39,863 bases of DNA, from positions 1 through 39,863 of the forward strand of contig JAMFRO010000101.1 in the NCBI GenBank assembly GCA_026224825.1, in the 5' to 3' direction. The stretch comes from a bacterium. Its GTDB lineage: Bacteria > Pseudomonadota > Alphaproteobacteria > Acetobacterales > Acetobacteraceae. Both the position numbers and the translations under genes were made by a program. Positions 16,974 through 25,951 of the stretch are shown one piece after another (position 1 is the first letter of the stretch; each line of letters opens with the position of its first letter). Under the pieces are notes generated by a model that was not told where the DNA came from, made no database searches, and saw only the letters and a list, made by a program, of their open reading frames with translations.

Positions 16974-18028
16974 GCGCCGATATACCGGCGCTCAAAACGC
17001 CCCCCGAGCGAGGTGAGAATCTCATAGCCGCTGGTCCCGGCCTGGGCCGCCAACGCATCGGCATCATGGCGCGGCCCCAGCAGGGTCAGCATATCCCCCG
17101 GGCGGGCGGGCACATCGGTCACGTCGAAAGTCGTCAGATCCATCGACACCCGGCCTACCAGGGGGATGGGTGTATCGTCAAAATATGCCGTGGCCTTATT
17201 TGCCAGGGCGCGGTGGTAGCCATCGGCATAGCCCACCCCGAGTGTTGCAATCCGGCTATGCCGCGCGGCCCGCCATTCCCCGCTATAGCCCACGGTTTCG
17301 CCTGGTTCGAGATCATGGATCTGCAAAATCGGCGCTGTCAGCGTCACCACATGCCGCATCGGGTTTGGGCGGCCCGGGGTCGGGTTGATCCCATACAATG
17401 CCGCCCCCGGCCGGGCGAGATCGGCATGAAAATCCGCCCCCAGAAACATGCCCGAGGAATTGCCGATGCTGGTTTTAACGCCCGGAAATTGCTGCGCGAG
17501 CTCCCGGAACAGCCTCTTCTGCCGCTCATTCACCGCATCACCCGGCGCATCCGCCGCCACCAGATGGGTGATCACATACTCCAGGCTCAACCCGTCCAGC
17601 CGGCTCTTATCCTCCGCCAGCACCGCCAACTCGGCCAAAGTCAGCCCCAACCGGTGCATCCCCGTCTCCAGATGCAGAAAACACGGCAGCACCCGCGCCG
17701 CCGCCCTCCAATCCGCGACCTCGCCGAGCGACCCCAGCACCGGAATCAGATCATACGCCAAAAATTCATCCGCTCTATGCGGAAACAACCCGTTGAGCAC
17801 GGCAATTTTATGCCCCGGCAGCACCGCCCGCAACGCCACCGCCTCAGCCAGATGTGCCGTAAAAAACATCCGGCACCCCGCCGCCGCCAGCGCCGGCCCC
17901 ACTTGCGCCGCCCCCAGTCCATAGGCATCGGCCTTCACCACGCCGGCCGTCTCGCCAGGATGCAGCGCATCCAGCAGCCGCCAGTTATGCTGGATCGCGC
18001 CCAGATCGATGTCGAGCCGCGCCGTCAA
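16970..18028 (-). CDS. alr: Alanine racemase
   Basis: 352 residues if it starts at the TTG at 18028, eight bases beyond the dnaB stop. No ATG or GTG is available near the family N-terminus, and longer readings would run back inside dnaB. The PLP lysine is in GVVKADAYGLGA (about K32). The second catalytic Tyr is probably in ETVGYSG (about Y248), and the substrate-site pattern GRVSMDL follows. It supplies D-alanine for peptidoglycan. The TTG start and tight coupling suggest its translation depends on dnaB. Confidence 0.9.
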   Translation of the reverse strand: MTARLDIDLGAIQHNWRLLDALHPGETAGVVKADAYGLGAAQVGPALAAAGCRMFFTAHLAEAVALRAVLPGHKIAVLNGLFPHRADEFLAYDLIPVLGSLGEVADWRAAARVLPCFLHLETGMHRLGLTLAELAVLAEDKSRLDGLSLEYVITHLVAADAPGDAVNERQKRLFRELAQQFPGVKTSIGNSSGMFLGADFHADLARPGAALYGINPTPGRPNPMRHVVTLTAPILQIHDLEPGETVGYSGEWRAARHSRIATLGVGYADGYHRALANKATAYFDDTPIPLVGRVSMDLTTFDVTDVPARPGDMLTLLGPRHDADALAAQAGTSGYEILTSLGGRFERRYIGA

Positions 18029-18035
18029 AAACCGC

Positions 18036-19520
18036 TCATTCGTGGTTGGTGTCGAGATCGGCGAATCTCGTGAACTGGCCTTCGAACAGCAGATCGATCT
18101 TGCCCGTCGGCCCATGCCTTTGCTTGGCCAAAATCAGCTCGGCCTTCTGGTACACCGCCTGCATATCCGCCTTCCATTTCTCATGCGCCTCCTGGAATTT
18201 ATCATCCCGGTCAAAGGCGGTAATCTTCGGCTCGCGCTGCTGCAGGTAATATTCGTCACGGTAGATGAACATGACCATATCCGCATCCTGCTCGATGGAG
18301 CCGGATTCACGCAAATCCGCCAGTTGCGGGCGCTTGTCCTCGCGGTTTTCCACCTGGCGGGAGAGCTGCGAGAGCGCGATCACCGGCACCTCCAGCTCCT
18401 TGGCAATCGCTTTCAGCCCCTGGGTAATCTGGCTGATCTCCTGCACGCGGCTTTCAGGCTTGGTCCCCGCCGCCGGGCGCATCAACTGCAGATAATCCAC
18501 GATCACCAGCCCCAGCCCGTTGGTGCGTTGCAGCCGCCGGCAGCGCGTGCGCAAGGCTGAGAGCGTAATCGCCGGCGTATCATCGATGATCAGCGGCACA
18601 TCGGAAATCTCGCGGCTCACCCGCACGAATGTATCAAAATCCCGGGCAGATATCTCGCCGCGCCGGATCTTATCGGCGGACACCTGCGCCTCCTCGGCCA
18701 ACAGACGCGTGGCGAGCTGATCCGAGCTCATTTCCAGCGAGAAGATCGCCACGCATTCCTTCACCACGGCATTGGGGTTTTCCGCCCGGGCATTGTTGAG
18801 CATGGCCTTCGCCGCGCCAAAGGCGATCTTCGTCACCAGCGCCGTCTTGCCCATACCCGGCCGCCCGGCCAGGATGATCAAATCCGATTTATGCAACCCG
18901 CCGGTACGCTTGTTCAAATCCCGCAGGCCCGTATCCAGCCCGGACACCGCCCCCTGGTTCTTGAACGCCTTGGCCGCCAGATCGATCGCCAGCGTCAGCG
19001 CCTTCTCGAAGGTAATCCCCTTCCCCTCACCACCGCCCTTGGTCGCAAGGTCGAACAGCACCTGCTCCGCCGCCTCGATCTGGTCCGCCCCATCCAGCTC
19101 CGGCTCGGCGCCGAAGGCGCGGTTCACCATCACCTCGCCCACATCTATCAACTGCCGCCGGATCCAGGCATCGCGGATCACCCGGCCATAATCGCCGGCA
19201 TTGATGATACCGACCATGGAAGAGAGCAATTGCGCAAGGTAAGGCGTGCCGCCCACCTCATCGAGCACGCCATTATGCTCGAACTCACCGCGCAGGGTCA
19301 CCGCATCGGCAATCTGCCCGGCCTCACACCGGCGCTGGATGGCGCCAAAAATCCGCCCATGCACCGGGTCGGCAAAATGCTCCACCGCCAGAAACTCGGA
19401 AATCCGCTCATAGGCCTTGTTATTGGCCAGCAGCGCGCCCAACAGCGCCTGCTCGGCCTGGGTATTGCTGGGGGGCAGACGCTGCGACATGCCGAACGGC
19501 ACAGGTTCAATGGAATTCAT
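18036..19520 (-). CDS. dnaB: Replicative DNA helicase DnaB
   Basis: 494 residues from the ATG at 19520, preceded by AAGGG; the open frame continues upstream to 19646 without family character. The N-terminal domain (SNTQAEQALLGALL onward) binds primase. The RecA-like domain has Walker A GRPGMGKTA (about 219-227), Walker B VIVDYLQLM, and the late motif SQLSRQVENREDKRPQLADL. An insert after Walker A (LNNARAENPNAVV) is, as I recall, usual in alphaproteobacteria. The C-terminus KQRHGPTGKIDLLFEG is standard. No intein is present. First gene of the alr-mlaEF operon. Confidence 0.96.
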   Translation of the reverse strand: MNSIEPVPFGMSQRLPPSNTQAEQALLGALLANNKAYERISEFLAVEHFADPVHGRIFGAIQRRCEAGQIADAVTLRGEFEHNGVLDEVGGTPYLAQLLSSMVGIINAGDYGRVIRDAWIRRQLIDVGEVMVNRAFGAEPELDGADQIEAAEQVLFDLATKGGGEGKGITFEKALTLAIDLAAKAFKNQGAVSGLDTGLRDLNKRTGGLHKSDLIILAGRPGMGKTALVTKIAFGAAKAMLNNARAENPNAVVKECVAIFSLEMSSDQLATRLLAEEAQVSADKIRRGEISARDFDTFVRVSREISDVPLIIDDTPAITLSALRTRCRRLQRTNGLGLVIVDYLQLMRPAAGTKPESRVQEISQITQGLKAIAKELEVPVIALSQLSRQVENREDKRPQLADLRESGSIEQDADMVMFIYRDEYYLQQREPKITAFDRDDKFQEAHEKWKADMQAVYQKAELILAKQRHGPTGKIDLLFEGQFTRFADLDTNHE

Positions 19521-19568
19521 GGTCGGCCCTTCTAGCCCAGCCACCCCATGGCTGCCACCCACCACCAA

Positions 19569-19590
19569 TGTGTATAACATGTATAACGGG
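19569..19590. promoter_or_regulatory. Possible promoter/operator: 9-bp tandem TGTATAACA repeat
   Basis: TGTATAACA at 19571-19579 is followed directly by TGTATAACG at 19580-19588, an AT-rich island between the divergent dnaB and DUF1329 genes. On the minus strand it offers two TTATAC or TATACA hexamers suitable as -10 boxes for dnaB. No clear -35 partner was seen, so this is a tentative call. Confidence 0.35.
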
Positions 19591-19695
19591 GATAAATGGT
19601 GCCGGAAACAGGACAGCACGCGCCCACCATACCGGATAGACAACATTCTCTTGCGCCGCTAAAACACGATAAATACCCGGCCAAGGAGAGCGAAA

Positions 19696-21081
19696 ATGAA
19701 AAGACGGGATTTTGCCGTATACTCTGCCGCCAGCCTGACCGCATTGCACAGCGCTTACGCCCAATCGGTACCCAACCACATATTGCTCACGACCAGCCTC
19801 ACCCCGCTCGGCGCCGAGCGGGCCGGCAATGCGGATGGCTCCATCCCCGCCTGGACCGGCGGCCTCACCGCCCCAGCTTTGCCCGCCGCCCACCCCGTGG
19901 ACGTCCAGCTCTTCACCCATGAAAAGCCTGTCCTCACCATCGACACCGGCAATATGGGCGCGCACCTGAACCAGCTCACCCCCGGCACTCAGGCACTACT
20001 GCAAACCGGTCTGCGGCTAAACATATACCCCGCCCACCGCACCGCCGCGGCGCCGCAATATGTCTACGATAACACCGCCCAGAATCTCGGTTTTGCCACG
20101 CTCGACCCGCGCGGCGGCCAGTTCGGCTTCAACGGCGCCTATGGCGGCGCGCCTTTCCCCATCATCGACACAGCCAACCCGCTGAACGGCGGCGCCCAAC
20201 TCATCTGGAACCACCTCACCGCGTGGAACGGTTACCTGCGCTTTTCAAAATTCACACCGAGTTTTGTTGTCACCAATGCCGGGTTGACCCTCTCGGCCGC
20301 CGCCTCCGCCCATTCCCTGCACCCGTATTACAATCCCAACGGTTCGCTGATCACCTATACGGGCTACTACAGCCAGTCCCGCTCCTATTATGGCTCAGTC
20401 ACAGCCATGCCTGCAGAGGGTTTGGCGCAAACCCTGGTCTGGCACAGCAACAACGTCACCTTATGGCCTGACATTGTCTGGACGGAGCAGGCCGGCCAGG
20501 GCCGCGTTCGCAAAGCACCTTACTTGGCCTATGGCACGCCGAACCCGGACACTAACGGGAGTGCCAATATGGATGAAGCCTCCTGCTTCAATGGCAACCC
20601 CGTGCAATACGACTGGCATTACATCGGCAAGCAGGAGATGTATGTGCCGTATAACTGCAACGCCATGCATTTCAGCACGGCGCAGGATCTGCTCCTGCCG
20701 CAGGCGCTCAATGCGGATATCGTGCGCTGGGAAAAACACCGCGTATGGATTGTGGAGGCCACGCTGCGGCCCGGCGTGATCAACCAGCTCGCCCGCCGGC
20801 GCCTCTATCTCGATGAAGACACATGGCAGGCGCTTCTTGGCGAAGCCTACGATACCAGCGGTGCGATGGTAAAACATCACACGCTCTACAACCGCTGCAT
20901 CCCCTCAATGCCCGGCACAGTTACGCAGGGCTGGGCGGCGCATGATCTGCGGAGTGGGGAGTATGTCTATAGCGGCAGCGTCAATTACGCGTCCTTTACC
21001 GCCGCCGAATATATCATGACCAAGATGCCGGATCATGCCGTGTTCGACCCGCAGGAACAGGCAGCAATGGCTTGCTTCTAG
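19696..21081 (+). CDS. Exported DUF1329 family protein
   Basis: 461 residues. Residues 1-22 form a signal peptide with a twin-arginine-like start, MKRRDFAVYSAAS, and a cleavage site after SAYA, so Tat export is possible. The pattern PLGAERAGNADGSIPAWTGG just after the signal is a hallmark of DUF1329. Later segments such as MFAYNPGQRRVR-like (here EQAGQGRVRKAPYLAYGTP) and the C-terminal RRRLYLDEDTW also fit. DUF1329 proteins are periplasmic or outer-membrane associated and often accompany catabolic genes and DUF1302 porins; function unproven. AAGGAGA lies about 7 bases before the ATG. Convergent with the Rieske oxygenase. Confidence 0.85.
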   Translation: MKRRDFAVYSAASLTALHSAYAQSVPNHILLTTSLTPLGAERAGNADGSIPAWTGGLTAPALPAAHPVDVQLFTHEKPVLTIDTGNMGAHLNQLTPGTQALLQTGLRLNIYPAHRTAAAPQYVYDNTAQNLGFATLDPRGGQFGFNGAYGGAPFPIIDTANPLNGGAQLIWNHLTAWNGYLRFSKFTPSFVVTNAGLTLSAAASAHSLHPYYNPNGSLITYTGYYSQSRSYYGSVTAMPAEGLAQTLVWHSNNVTLWPDIVWTEQAGQGRVRKAPYLAYGTPNPDTNGSANMDEASCFNGNPVQYDWHYIGKQEMYVPYNCNAMHFSTAQDLLLPQALNADIVRWEKHRVWIVEATLRPGVINQLARRRLYLDEDTWQALLGEAYDTSGAMVKHHTLYNRCIPSMPGTVTQGWAAHDLRSGEYVYSGSVNYASFTAAEYIMTKMPDHAVFDPQEQAAMACF

Positions 21082-21112
21082 GCGCCCGCCTCCAGCAGTC
21101 GCACTCCACACC

Positions 21113-21192
21113 GTCATTGCGAGCGTAGCGAAGCAACCCATCTCTCGTGCCGTGGTGAGAAAGATGGGTTGCTTCGCTGCGCTCGCAATGAC
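21113..21192. repeat. Palindromic repeat of the GCGAGCGnAGCGAAGCAA type
   Basis: Arms 21113-21143 and 21162-21192 are 31-base inverted copies with one mismatch, around an 18-base spacer. The unit GTCATTGCGAGCGTAGCGAAG is a widespread bacterial repeat type. It lies between the convergent DUF1329 and Rieske genes and could form a long hairpin on both transcripts. It is unrelated in sequence to the 61-248 family. Confidence 0.88.
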
Positions 21193-21215
21193 AACCCACC
21201 TTCCCCAAAACCAAC

Positions 21216-22292
21216 CTACTCCGGCCGCACCCCGCAGCTCGCCAGCAGCCCCGTCAGCTCCCGGATCACCGGGAAAATCTCCTGGTTCCAATTGCCGCCC
21301 TGCGCGTCATGCGCCGCCTGCTCGGATTCCACGATCCCCCGGTCCTCGGTAAATATCCGCTCGGTAAACGCCACCAGAAACGGCCAGCCGACATTCAGCA
21401 GGCTCCGCCCCACAACCCCGTCCGGCTTGTGGATGGACAGCAGCCCAAAGGTACGGATAGTCTTCTGCGCCTCATCCTGCGGCACGTACACAATCCACAG
21501 ATCCATCACCGGCTCACCACCGCCCGCCGGCAAAATCTTAAGCGTCTGGTAGGGGTATTCCGTGCGGATCGTCATCACATCCTTGTCGTTCACATCCGCC
21601 GTGCGCCTGCCGCCGAACACCGCCGCCTCGCCCAGAGGCTGCTTGCCCCCCGTCCGCGCAAACGTGTACTGCACCTCAAGCCAATCGTCCCCCATGCTCC
21701 GGCCCAGATACCGCGGCCGGATCTGCCCCATGATCCTGCGGTGCAGAAACTGATGATTCATATCCATCAAATTCTCATGCATGAAGGAATAATGGCACTT
21801 GATCTCCCGCCCAAACCGCCGGGTCTTATACGCATTCCCCACCGCCGCACTCAGGTCCGGGAAGTTATCGGCCAGCGCCGGATCGCCCGGAAAGATGAAA
21901 ATCAATCCAGCCTCTTCCCGGCATGGATAAGATTTAACGCCGTTCGGCAGCTTCCCCTTGCCGATATACGGCACATCGATGCATTTGCCCGAAGCATCAT
22001 AGGTCCAGCCATGATAGCCGCATTTGATCGCGCAACCCGCAACCACGCCCCTATCCAGCGGCACCTGGCGATGCGCGCAGCGATTCTCCAGCGCGAACAC
22101 CGCACCTTCCTTGGGCCGCACCAGCACAACCGGACTGCCCGCAAACTTCACCGCCAGCGGCTTCGCGGTCTTCAACTCGCGCGACCACGCCACCGGGTAC
22201 CAATGATCAGGACTTATCTTGACGCGCCGCGCATCCATATCCGGCGCCACGGAAGATAATGGAAGTTCCGCAACATCAACGTTCTGATCCAT
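21216..22292 (-). CDS. Rieske 2Fe-2S aromatic ring-hydroxylating oxygenase
   Basis: 358 residues. The Rieske cluster ligands are C72 and H74 in RCAHRQVPLD and C91 and H94 in KCGYHGWTYD. The catalytic iron site follows in ENLMDMNHQFLH (H180, H184, bridging D177). Layout and length resemble VanA/PobA-type demethylating or hydroxylating oxygenases that need a separate reductase; no reductase gene is in the window. The substrate is unknown. A luciferase-like monooxygenase gene lies 165 bases upstream on the same strand and may be part of the same catabolic function. Confidence 0.9.
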   Translation of the reverse strand: MDQNVDVAELPLSSVAPDMDARRVKISPDHWYPVAWSRELKTAKPLAVKFAGSPVVLVRPKEGAVFALENRCAHRQVPLDRGVVAGCAIKCGYHGWTYDASGKCIDVPYIGKGKLPNGVKSYPCREEAGLIFIFPGDPALADNFPDLSAAVGNAYKTRRFGREIKCHYSFMHENLMDMNHQFLHRRIMGQIRPRYLGRSMGDDWLEVQYTFARTGGKQPLGEAAVFGGRRTADVNDKDVMTIRTEYPYQTLKILPAGGGEPVMDLWIVYVPQDEAQKTIRTFGLLSIHKPDGVVGRSLLNVGWPFLVAFTERIFTEDRGIVESEQAAHDAQGGNWNQEIFPVIRELTGLLASCGVRPE

Positions 22293-22457
22293 CTAGACTT
22301 CCCCCCAAATGCCTGACTGCTAGTGCATGACCGCTTTAGCCAAGGCGCCGCCTCGTTGCCGCAGAATGGTCATTTGATGAAGAATTCCCGCAGAACAACC
22401 CAGCCATGCTGAGAAGCGCAGAATCAACGCCCCCGCGCAAGGCCAAAACATTACGGA

Positions 22458-23645
22458 TTATTCGGCAACCCGCTTATTTGCCTCGTGCTTGTCAAACGCC
22501 CGTTTCGTCGAATCCATCATCACGTCTAAAAACGCCTCCCGCTTGTCCCGCTGCCAGTCGAATGATTTCACCCGGTTGACGTTGTCGCCGTTGATCTCCG
22601 GCAGTACATACCGCATCAGCAGCTCCAGAGAGCGTTTTTTCGCCTCCATTCGCGCCCAGTTCTTATCGAACAGCAGCAGACAGCCGAAATCCGGCAGTTG
22701 CGCCTCCAGCCGGCGGATCTGCGCGATCGCATCATCCGGCGTGCCCACAACCACCTCCCCGCGCGCGATCAGCTCCTCAATTGTAGAATGCGCCGGGCTC
22801 TGGTCCAGGTGCCCCGACTGGTTGAGGAAGTATTTCTGCACATTCGCATAGCCGTCCCGCACCTCGGCCAGCGCTTGCGCGCGCGTCTCGGCAATATGCA
22901 TGTCCGTGACCAGCCGGATCGATCCGGGGCTCATCACCCGCCCATATTGGGCCGCCGTCTCCTGCGCCACCTGCCAATTCGCCGCCAACGCGTCAAACCC
23001 GTTATATATCGTGGCCGCCAGGCACAGCATGCCGCCGGCATATTTGCCCGCCAGCGCCCCGCCATTGGGCGACATCGCGCTGGCGACACAAACTTCCAGC
23101 GGCGCGGTGGGCAGAAGCTGGCAATGCGCCTCGCGCAGATCATACCAATCGGTTTTCTCCGTCACCCATTCGCCGCGCAGCAGCCGGGTGATCACGCTCA
23201 ACCCCTGGTCCAGTTTGTCGCGGGACTCCCGCGCATCCAGCCCGCGTATATAGGCATCCGCCGTCAGCAGCCCGGGCCCGGCACCAAACATCAGCCGCCC
23301 GCGCGTGAGATGATCGAGCTGGGCGATGCGCGACGCGGTGTTGAGCGGGTTATGATAGGGCAGAGAGACCACCCCCGTGCCGAGCTTGATCCGCTTGGTC
23401 CGCTGCGCCGCCGCCGCAATCATCAGCTCAGGCGAAGAGATGATCTCATACCCGCCGGTATGATGCTCACCGAACCAGAATTCGCTTAAGCCCAGCTCAT
23501 CGGCATATTGGGTGAATTCCAGATCCCGCTCGAAGCATAAGGTCGGGTTCTCGTTCAGCCCGTGGAACGGGGCCAGAAATATGCCGAGCCGCAGTTTCGT
23601 TTGGCGCAAATTTTTATTCCCCGGGCGTTTCACCGCATGTTTCAT
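22458..23645 (-). CDS. LLM-class flavin-dependent monooxygenase
   Basis: 395 residues. Luciferase-like fold: LRLGIFLAPFHGLNENPTL near the N-terminus, then ELGLSEFWFGEHHTGGYEI (about 51-69), RIKLGTGVVSLPYHNPLNTA and LDHLTRGRLMFGAGPG. These define bacterial luciferase relatives that use reduced flavin from a partner reductase. The length and the residues GEHH place it nearer to the long alkanal/limonene-type members than to F420 enzymes, by eye only. Substrate unknown. Probably transcribed with the Rieske gene downstream; GGGGG precedes the ATG. Confidence 0.88.
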   Translation of the reverse strand: MKHAVKRPGNKNLRQTKLRLGIFLAPFHGLNENPTLCFERDLEFTQYADELGLSEFWFGEHHTGGYEIISSPELMIAAAAQRTKRIKLGTGVVSLPYHNPLNTASRIAQLDHLTRGRLMFGAGPGLLTADAYIRGLDARESRDKLDQGLSVITRLLRGEWVTEKTDWYDLREAHCQLLPTAPLEVCVASAMSPNGGALAGKYAGGMLCLAATIYNGFDALAANWQVAQETAAQYGRVMSPGSIRLVTDMHIAETRAQALAEVRDGYANVQKYFLNQSGHLDQSPAHSTIEELIARGEVVVGTPDDAIAQIRRLEAQLPDFGCLLLFDKNWARMEAKKRSLELLMRYVLPEINGDNVNRVKSFDWQRDKREAFLDVMMDSTKRAFDKHEANKRVAE

Positions 23646-23698
23646 GCCCCCGAACGCCAGGTCAATGGCTGAATCTACACACGGAAGACCCCGAGATC

Positions 23699-23730
23699 AC
23701 CGCCGCCTCTGCGCAGAGGTCGGCGGCGGT
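23699..23730. repeat. GC-rich inverted repeat after the small exported gene
   Basis: ACCGCCG and CCTCTGC pair with GCAGAGG and CGGCGGT around a tiny loop, with a 4-base bulge, giving a 14-bp stem. It lies three bases beyond the stop codon of the minus-strand gene at 23733-24260. No T-run follows on that strand, so it may be a stabilising hairpin rather than a classic terminator. Confidence 0.6.
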
Positions 23731-23732
23731 GC

Positions 23733-24260
23733 CTATTTACCCGTATTGGGACCCACCGTGGGTGGTGGCAACGCTACAAAGCATTTCACCATAGGTGCGA
23801 TCAGAGGATCGTATAAATCCCGCTGCGCCTTGGGATAGGTAATCAACAAGGTGAGGAAGGCATCGTCGCGCAGAAGCGTTCTCTCATAAACGATATCATC
23901 CCCCTTATAGTCCGAAAATGTGAAGGAGTTCGCCTTCAAAACCTGCAAACCCGGCTTTGGCGCCGCGGCACCCAGGAGCTGCGCTTCATCGGACTTCATC
24001 TCGTCGCGCAAAGTATTGGGCCCCACGTCGTCCAGGCTGTACGCCCCATACATGATAATTTGCGCGCCGCCGGCCGCGGTGAACACCTGCCCATCGCTGG
24101 AATCGGACTCTCCCTGGCCGGTGAAGAGATCCTTCGGATAGCAGCCCGCATAAGCAAAAAGGATGTTGTTATAATATGCCCAGTCATGCGCCTGCGCCGG
24201 CACGGCGCCCGCCAGACCATAGGCGGCCAACGCAAATACACCCGCAAAGATGGTTTTCAT
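23733..24260 (-). CDS. Small exported protein of unknown function
   Basis: 175 residues from the ATG at 24260, which has GGAAG 7 bases upstream. Residues 1-24 are a signal peptide (MKTIFAGVFALAAYGLAG, cut after PAQA). The mature protein contains two Cys (about residues 39 and 162), a segment VFTAAGGAQIIMYGAYSLDD and a C-terminal Pro/Thr-rich tail. I do not recognise a family. It is upstream of the flavin monooxygenase and divergent from the rpsF operon. A role in the periplasm is all that can be inferred. Confidence 0.72.
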   Translation of the reverse strand: MKTIFAGVFALAAYGLAGAVPAQAHDWAYYNNILFAYAGCYPKDLFTGQGESDSSDGQVFTAAGGAQIIMYGAYSLDDVGPNTLRDEMKSDEAQLLGAAAPKPGLQVLKANSFTFSDYKGDDIVYERTLLRDDAFLTLLITYPKAQRDLYDPLIAPMVKCFVALPPPTVGPNTGK

Positions 24261-24483
24261 TCTGTTCTTCCGCCGCCCCTGATGCTGTCGCGGCCCTTGT
24301 GCCATAACGATCCGCCGCCTCAAACCAGCCCCCACCCGCCAAACCCCTTGCTTTCCCCCACCCCCCGTGCTTTACGCCCCGCTTCCCTGCTGGGTGCGTG
24401 GCATCGCGCCTGGCTATGCTCGCCCCGATTTCCGGGCGGCCCGACCAAGGCCTGAGCTGAACCAGCCAAAGGGAGGAGCACAC

Positions 24484-24960
24484 ATGCCGTTATATGAAAC
24501 CGTGCTGATCGCGCGTAGCGAGATCACACAGGCACAGGCCGACGCCGTCGCCGATGCCGCTACCGCACAGATTGAAGCCGATGGCGGCGCCGTTAAAAAG
24601 CGCGAATACTGGGGCCTGCGTAGCCTCGCCTATCGCATCAAGAAGAACCGCAAGGGCCATTACATTCTGCTTGGTCTGGATGCGCCTTCCCCCGTCGTGC
24701 AGGAATTCGAGCGCCAGCTCACCCTGAACGAGGATGTGCTGCGCTTCATGACCATCCGCATCGAGGAAATCTCGGAAGAGCCGTCCGTGATCCTGTCCCG
24801 CAAGTCGGACGATCGCGAGCGTTCCTTCCGTGGGCCCAAGCCCGCCGGCCGCTTTGAATCCGGCCGCAAGCGTGGCTTCGATGAAGGCCGCGAAGAATTC
24901 CGCGCGCGTGACGAGTTCCGCGCCGACCGTGACGATTACGGCAATGAGGAGGATATCTGA
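24484..24960 (+). CDS. rpsF: 30S ribosomal protein S6
   Basis: 158 residues from the ATG at 24484, which has GGGAGGAG upstream; the frame is open further back to 24367 but without S6 character. The S6 core is residues 1-100: [15 protein letters not shown], then [20 protein letters not shown]. The C-terminal 55 residues are a highly charged extension rich in Arg, Asp and Glu, longer than in E. coli, as in many alphaproteobacteria. S6 binds S18 on the 16S rRNA platform. rpsF overlaps rpsR at ATGA. Confidence 0.96.
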   Translation: MPLYETVLIARSEITQAQADAVADAATAQIEADGGAVKKREYWGLRSLAYRIKKNRKGHYILLGLDAPSPVVQEFERQLTLNEDVLRFMTIRIEEISEEPSVILSRKSDDRERSFRGPKPAGRFESGRKRGFDEGREEFRARDEFRADRDDYGNEEDI

Positions 24961-25232
24961 TGTCCGAAGCCACTGAAGCCGGCGGCCTGCGCCGCCCCGC
25001 CGTGGGCGCCCGTCGCCCGTTCTTCCGCCGGAAGAAATCCTGCCCGTTCTCCGGTGCAGGCGCGCCGATCATCGACTATAAGGACGTGCGTCTGCTGTCG
25101 CGCTTCCTCTCCGAGCGCGGCAAAATTGTCCCCTCCCGCATCACCGCGGTATCGGGCAAGAAGCAGCGCGAGCTGGCCAAGGCGATCAAGCGTGCCCGCT
25201 TCCTCGCTTTGCTCCCGTACGTGCTGTCTTAA
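24960..25232 (+). CDS. rpsR: 30S ribosomal protein S18
   Basis: 90 residues. The S18 core is clear: [12 protein letters not shown], then [19 protein letters not shown] and a C-terminal [18 protein letters not shown]. Its start shares bases with the rpsF stop, so the two proteins, which bind each other in the ribosome, are made by coupled translation. GAGGAGG lies inside the end of rpsF at good spacing. Confidence 0.97.
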   Translation: MSEATEAGGLRRPAVGARRPFFRRKKSCPFSGAGAPIIDYKDVRLLSRFLSERGKIVPSRITAVSGKKQRELAKAIKRARFLALLPYVLS

Positions 25233-25247
25233 GGAAGGAGCAGAACA

Positions 25248-25811
25248 ATGGCACAAATTGAACTGATCCTGCTGCAGCGCGTGGAAAAACTCGGCCAGAT
25301 GGGCGAAGTGGTGAAGGTGAAGCCGGGTTATGCCCGTAACTACCTGCTGCCGCAGTCCAAGGCCGTGCGCGCCACCAAGGCCAACCGCGAGCGTTTCGAG
25401 ACCCAGCGCGTCCAGCTTGAGGCCCAAAACCTCAAGCGCCGCGAGGAAGCCGAGCGCGTTGCCGAGCGTATTGCCGGTCTCACCGTCACGCTCATCCGCC
25501 AGGCCTCCGAGGCCGGTGCGCTGTATGGTTCCGTCTCCAGCCGCGACATCTCCGATGCCGCGACCGCCGGCGGGCTGACCATCGACCGCGCCCAGGTCCT
25601 GCTGGTTCACCCCATCAAGTCCCTCGGCATCACCTCCGTGCGCGTCGAGCTGCACCCGGAAGTGATCATCGAGATCAAGGTGAACGCCGCTCGCTCCGTT
25701 GAGGAAGCCGAGAAGCAGGCCCGTGGCGAAGCCATCGCCCGCGAAGCCGATGAGAAGACCGAACTCGATATCGGCCCGCTCTTCGGCGAGGAAGACGGCG
25801 AAGCCGCTTAA
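25248..25811 (+). CDS. rplI: 50S ribosomal protein L9
   Basis: 187 residues. The N-terminal 23S rRNA-binding domain ([20 protein letters not shown]) and the long connecting helix (about 40-80) are present. The C-terminal domain is followed by an acidic extension of roughly 35 residues beyond the E. coli length. An AAGGAAGGAG ribosome-binding site precedes the ATG. Third gene of rpsF-rpsR-rplI, closed by a terminator. Confidence 0.96.
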   Translation: MAQIELILLQRVEKLGQMGEVVKVKPGYARNYLLPQSKAVRATKANRERFETQRVQLEAQNLKRREEAERVAERIAGLTVTLIRQASEAGALYGSVSSRDISDAATAGGLTIDRAQVLLVHPIKSLGITSVRVELHPEVIIEIKVNAARSVEEAEKQARGEAIAREADEKTELDIGPLFGEEDGEAA

Positions 25812-25835
25812 TCAAGCGCGTTTTCGTCCCAAATC

Positions 25836-25868
25836 ACGGCCCCTGCACCAAAGCAGGGGCCGTTTTTT
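25836..25868 (+). terminator. Rho-independent terminator after rplI
   Basis: An 11-bp perfect stem (25836-25846 with 25853-25863), loop ACCAAA, followed by a T-run. It lies 24 bases after the rplI stop. Confidence 0.93.
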
Positions 25869-25951
25869 GTTTTTATCCCCTTTTTTCTCCGCCGCCGCGC
25901 CCTAACTGATTAACAGTTCTTTGTTTGGCGTTCACACGCGGGGGGTGCGCG

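Noticed and set aside
22293..22457. 165-base gap between the Rieske and flavin monooxygenase genes
   Set aside because: No small gene, clear hairpin or operator could be supported.
24261..24483. Candidate promoter for rpsF, TTGCTT-17-TTTACG near 24348
   Set aside because: Plausible spacing but the match is weak in a C-rich region, so it was not listed as a feature.
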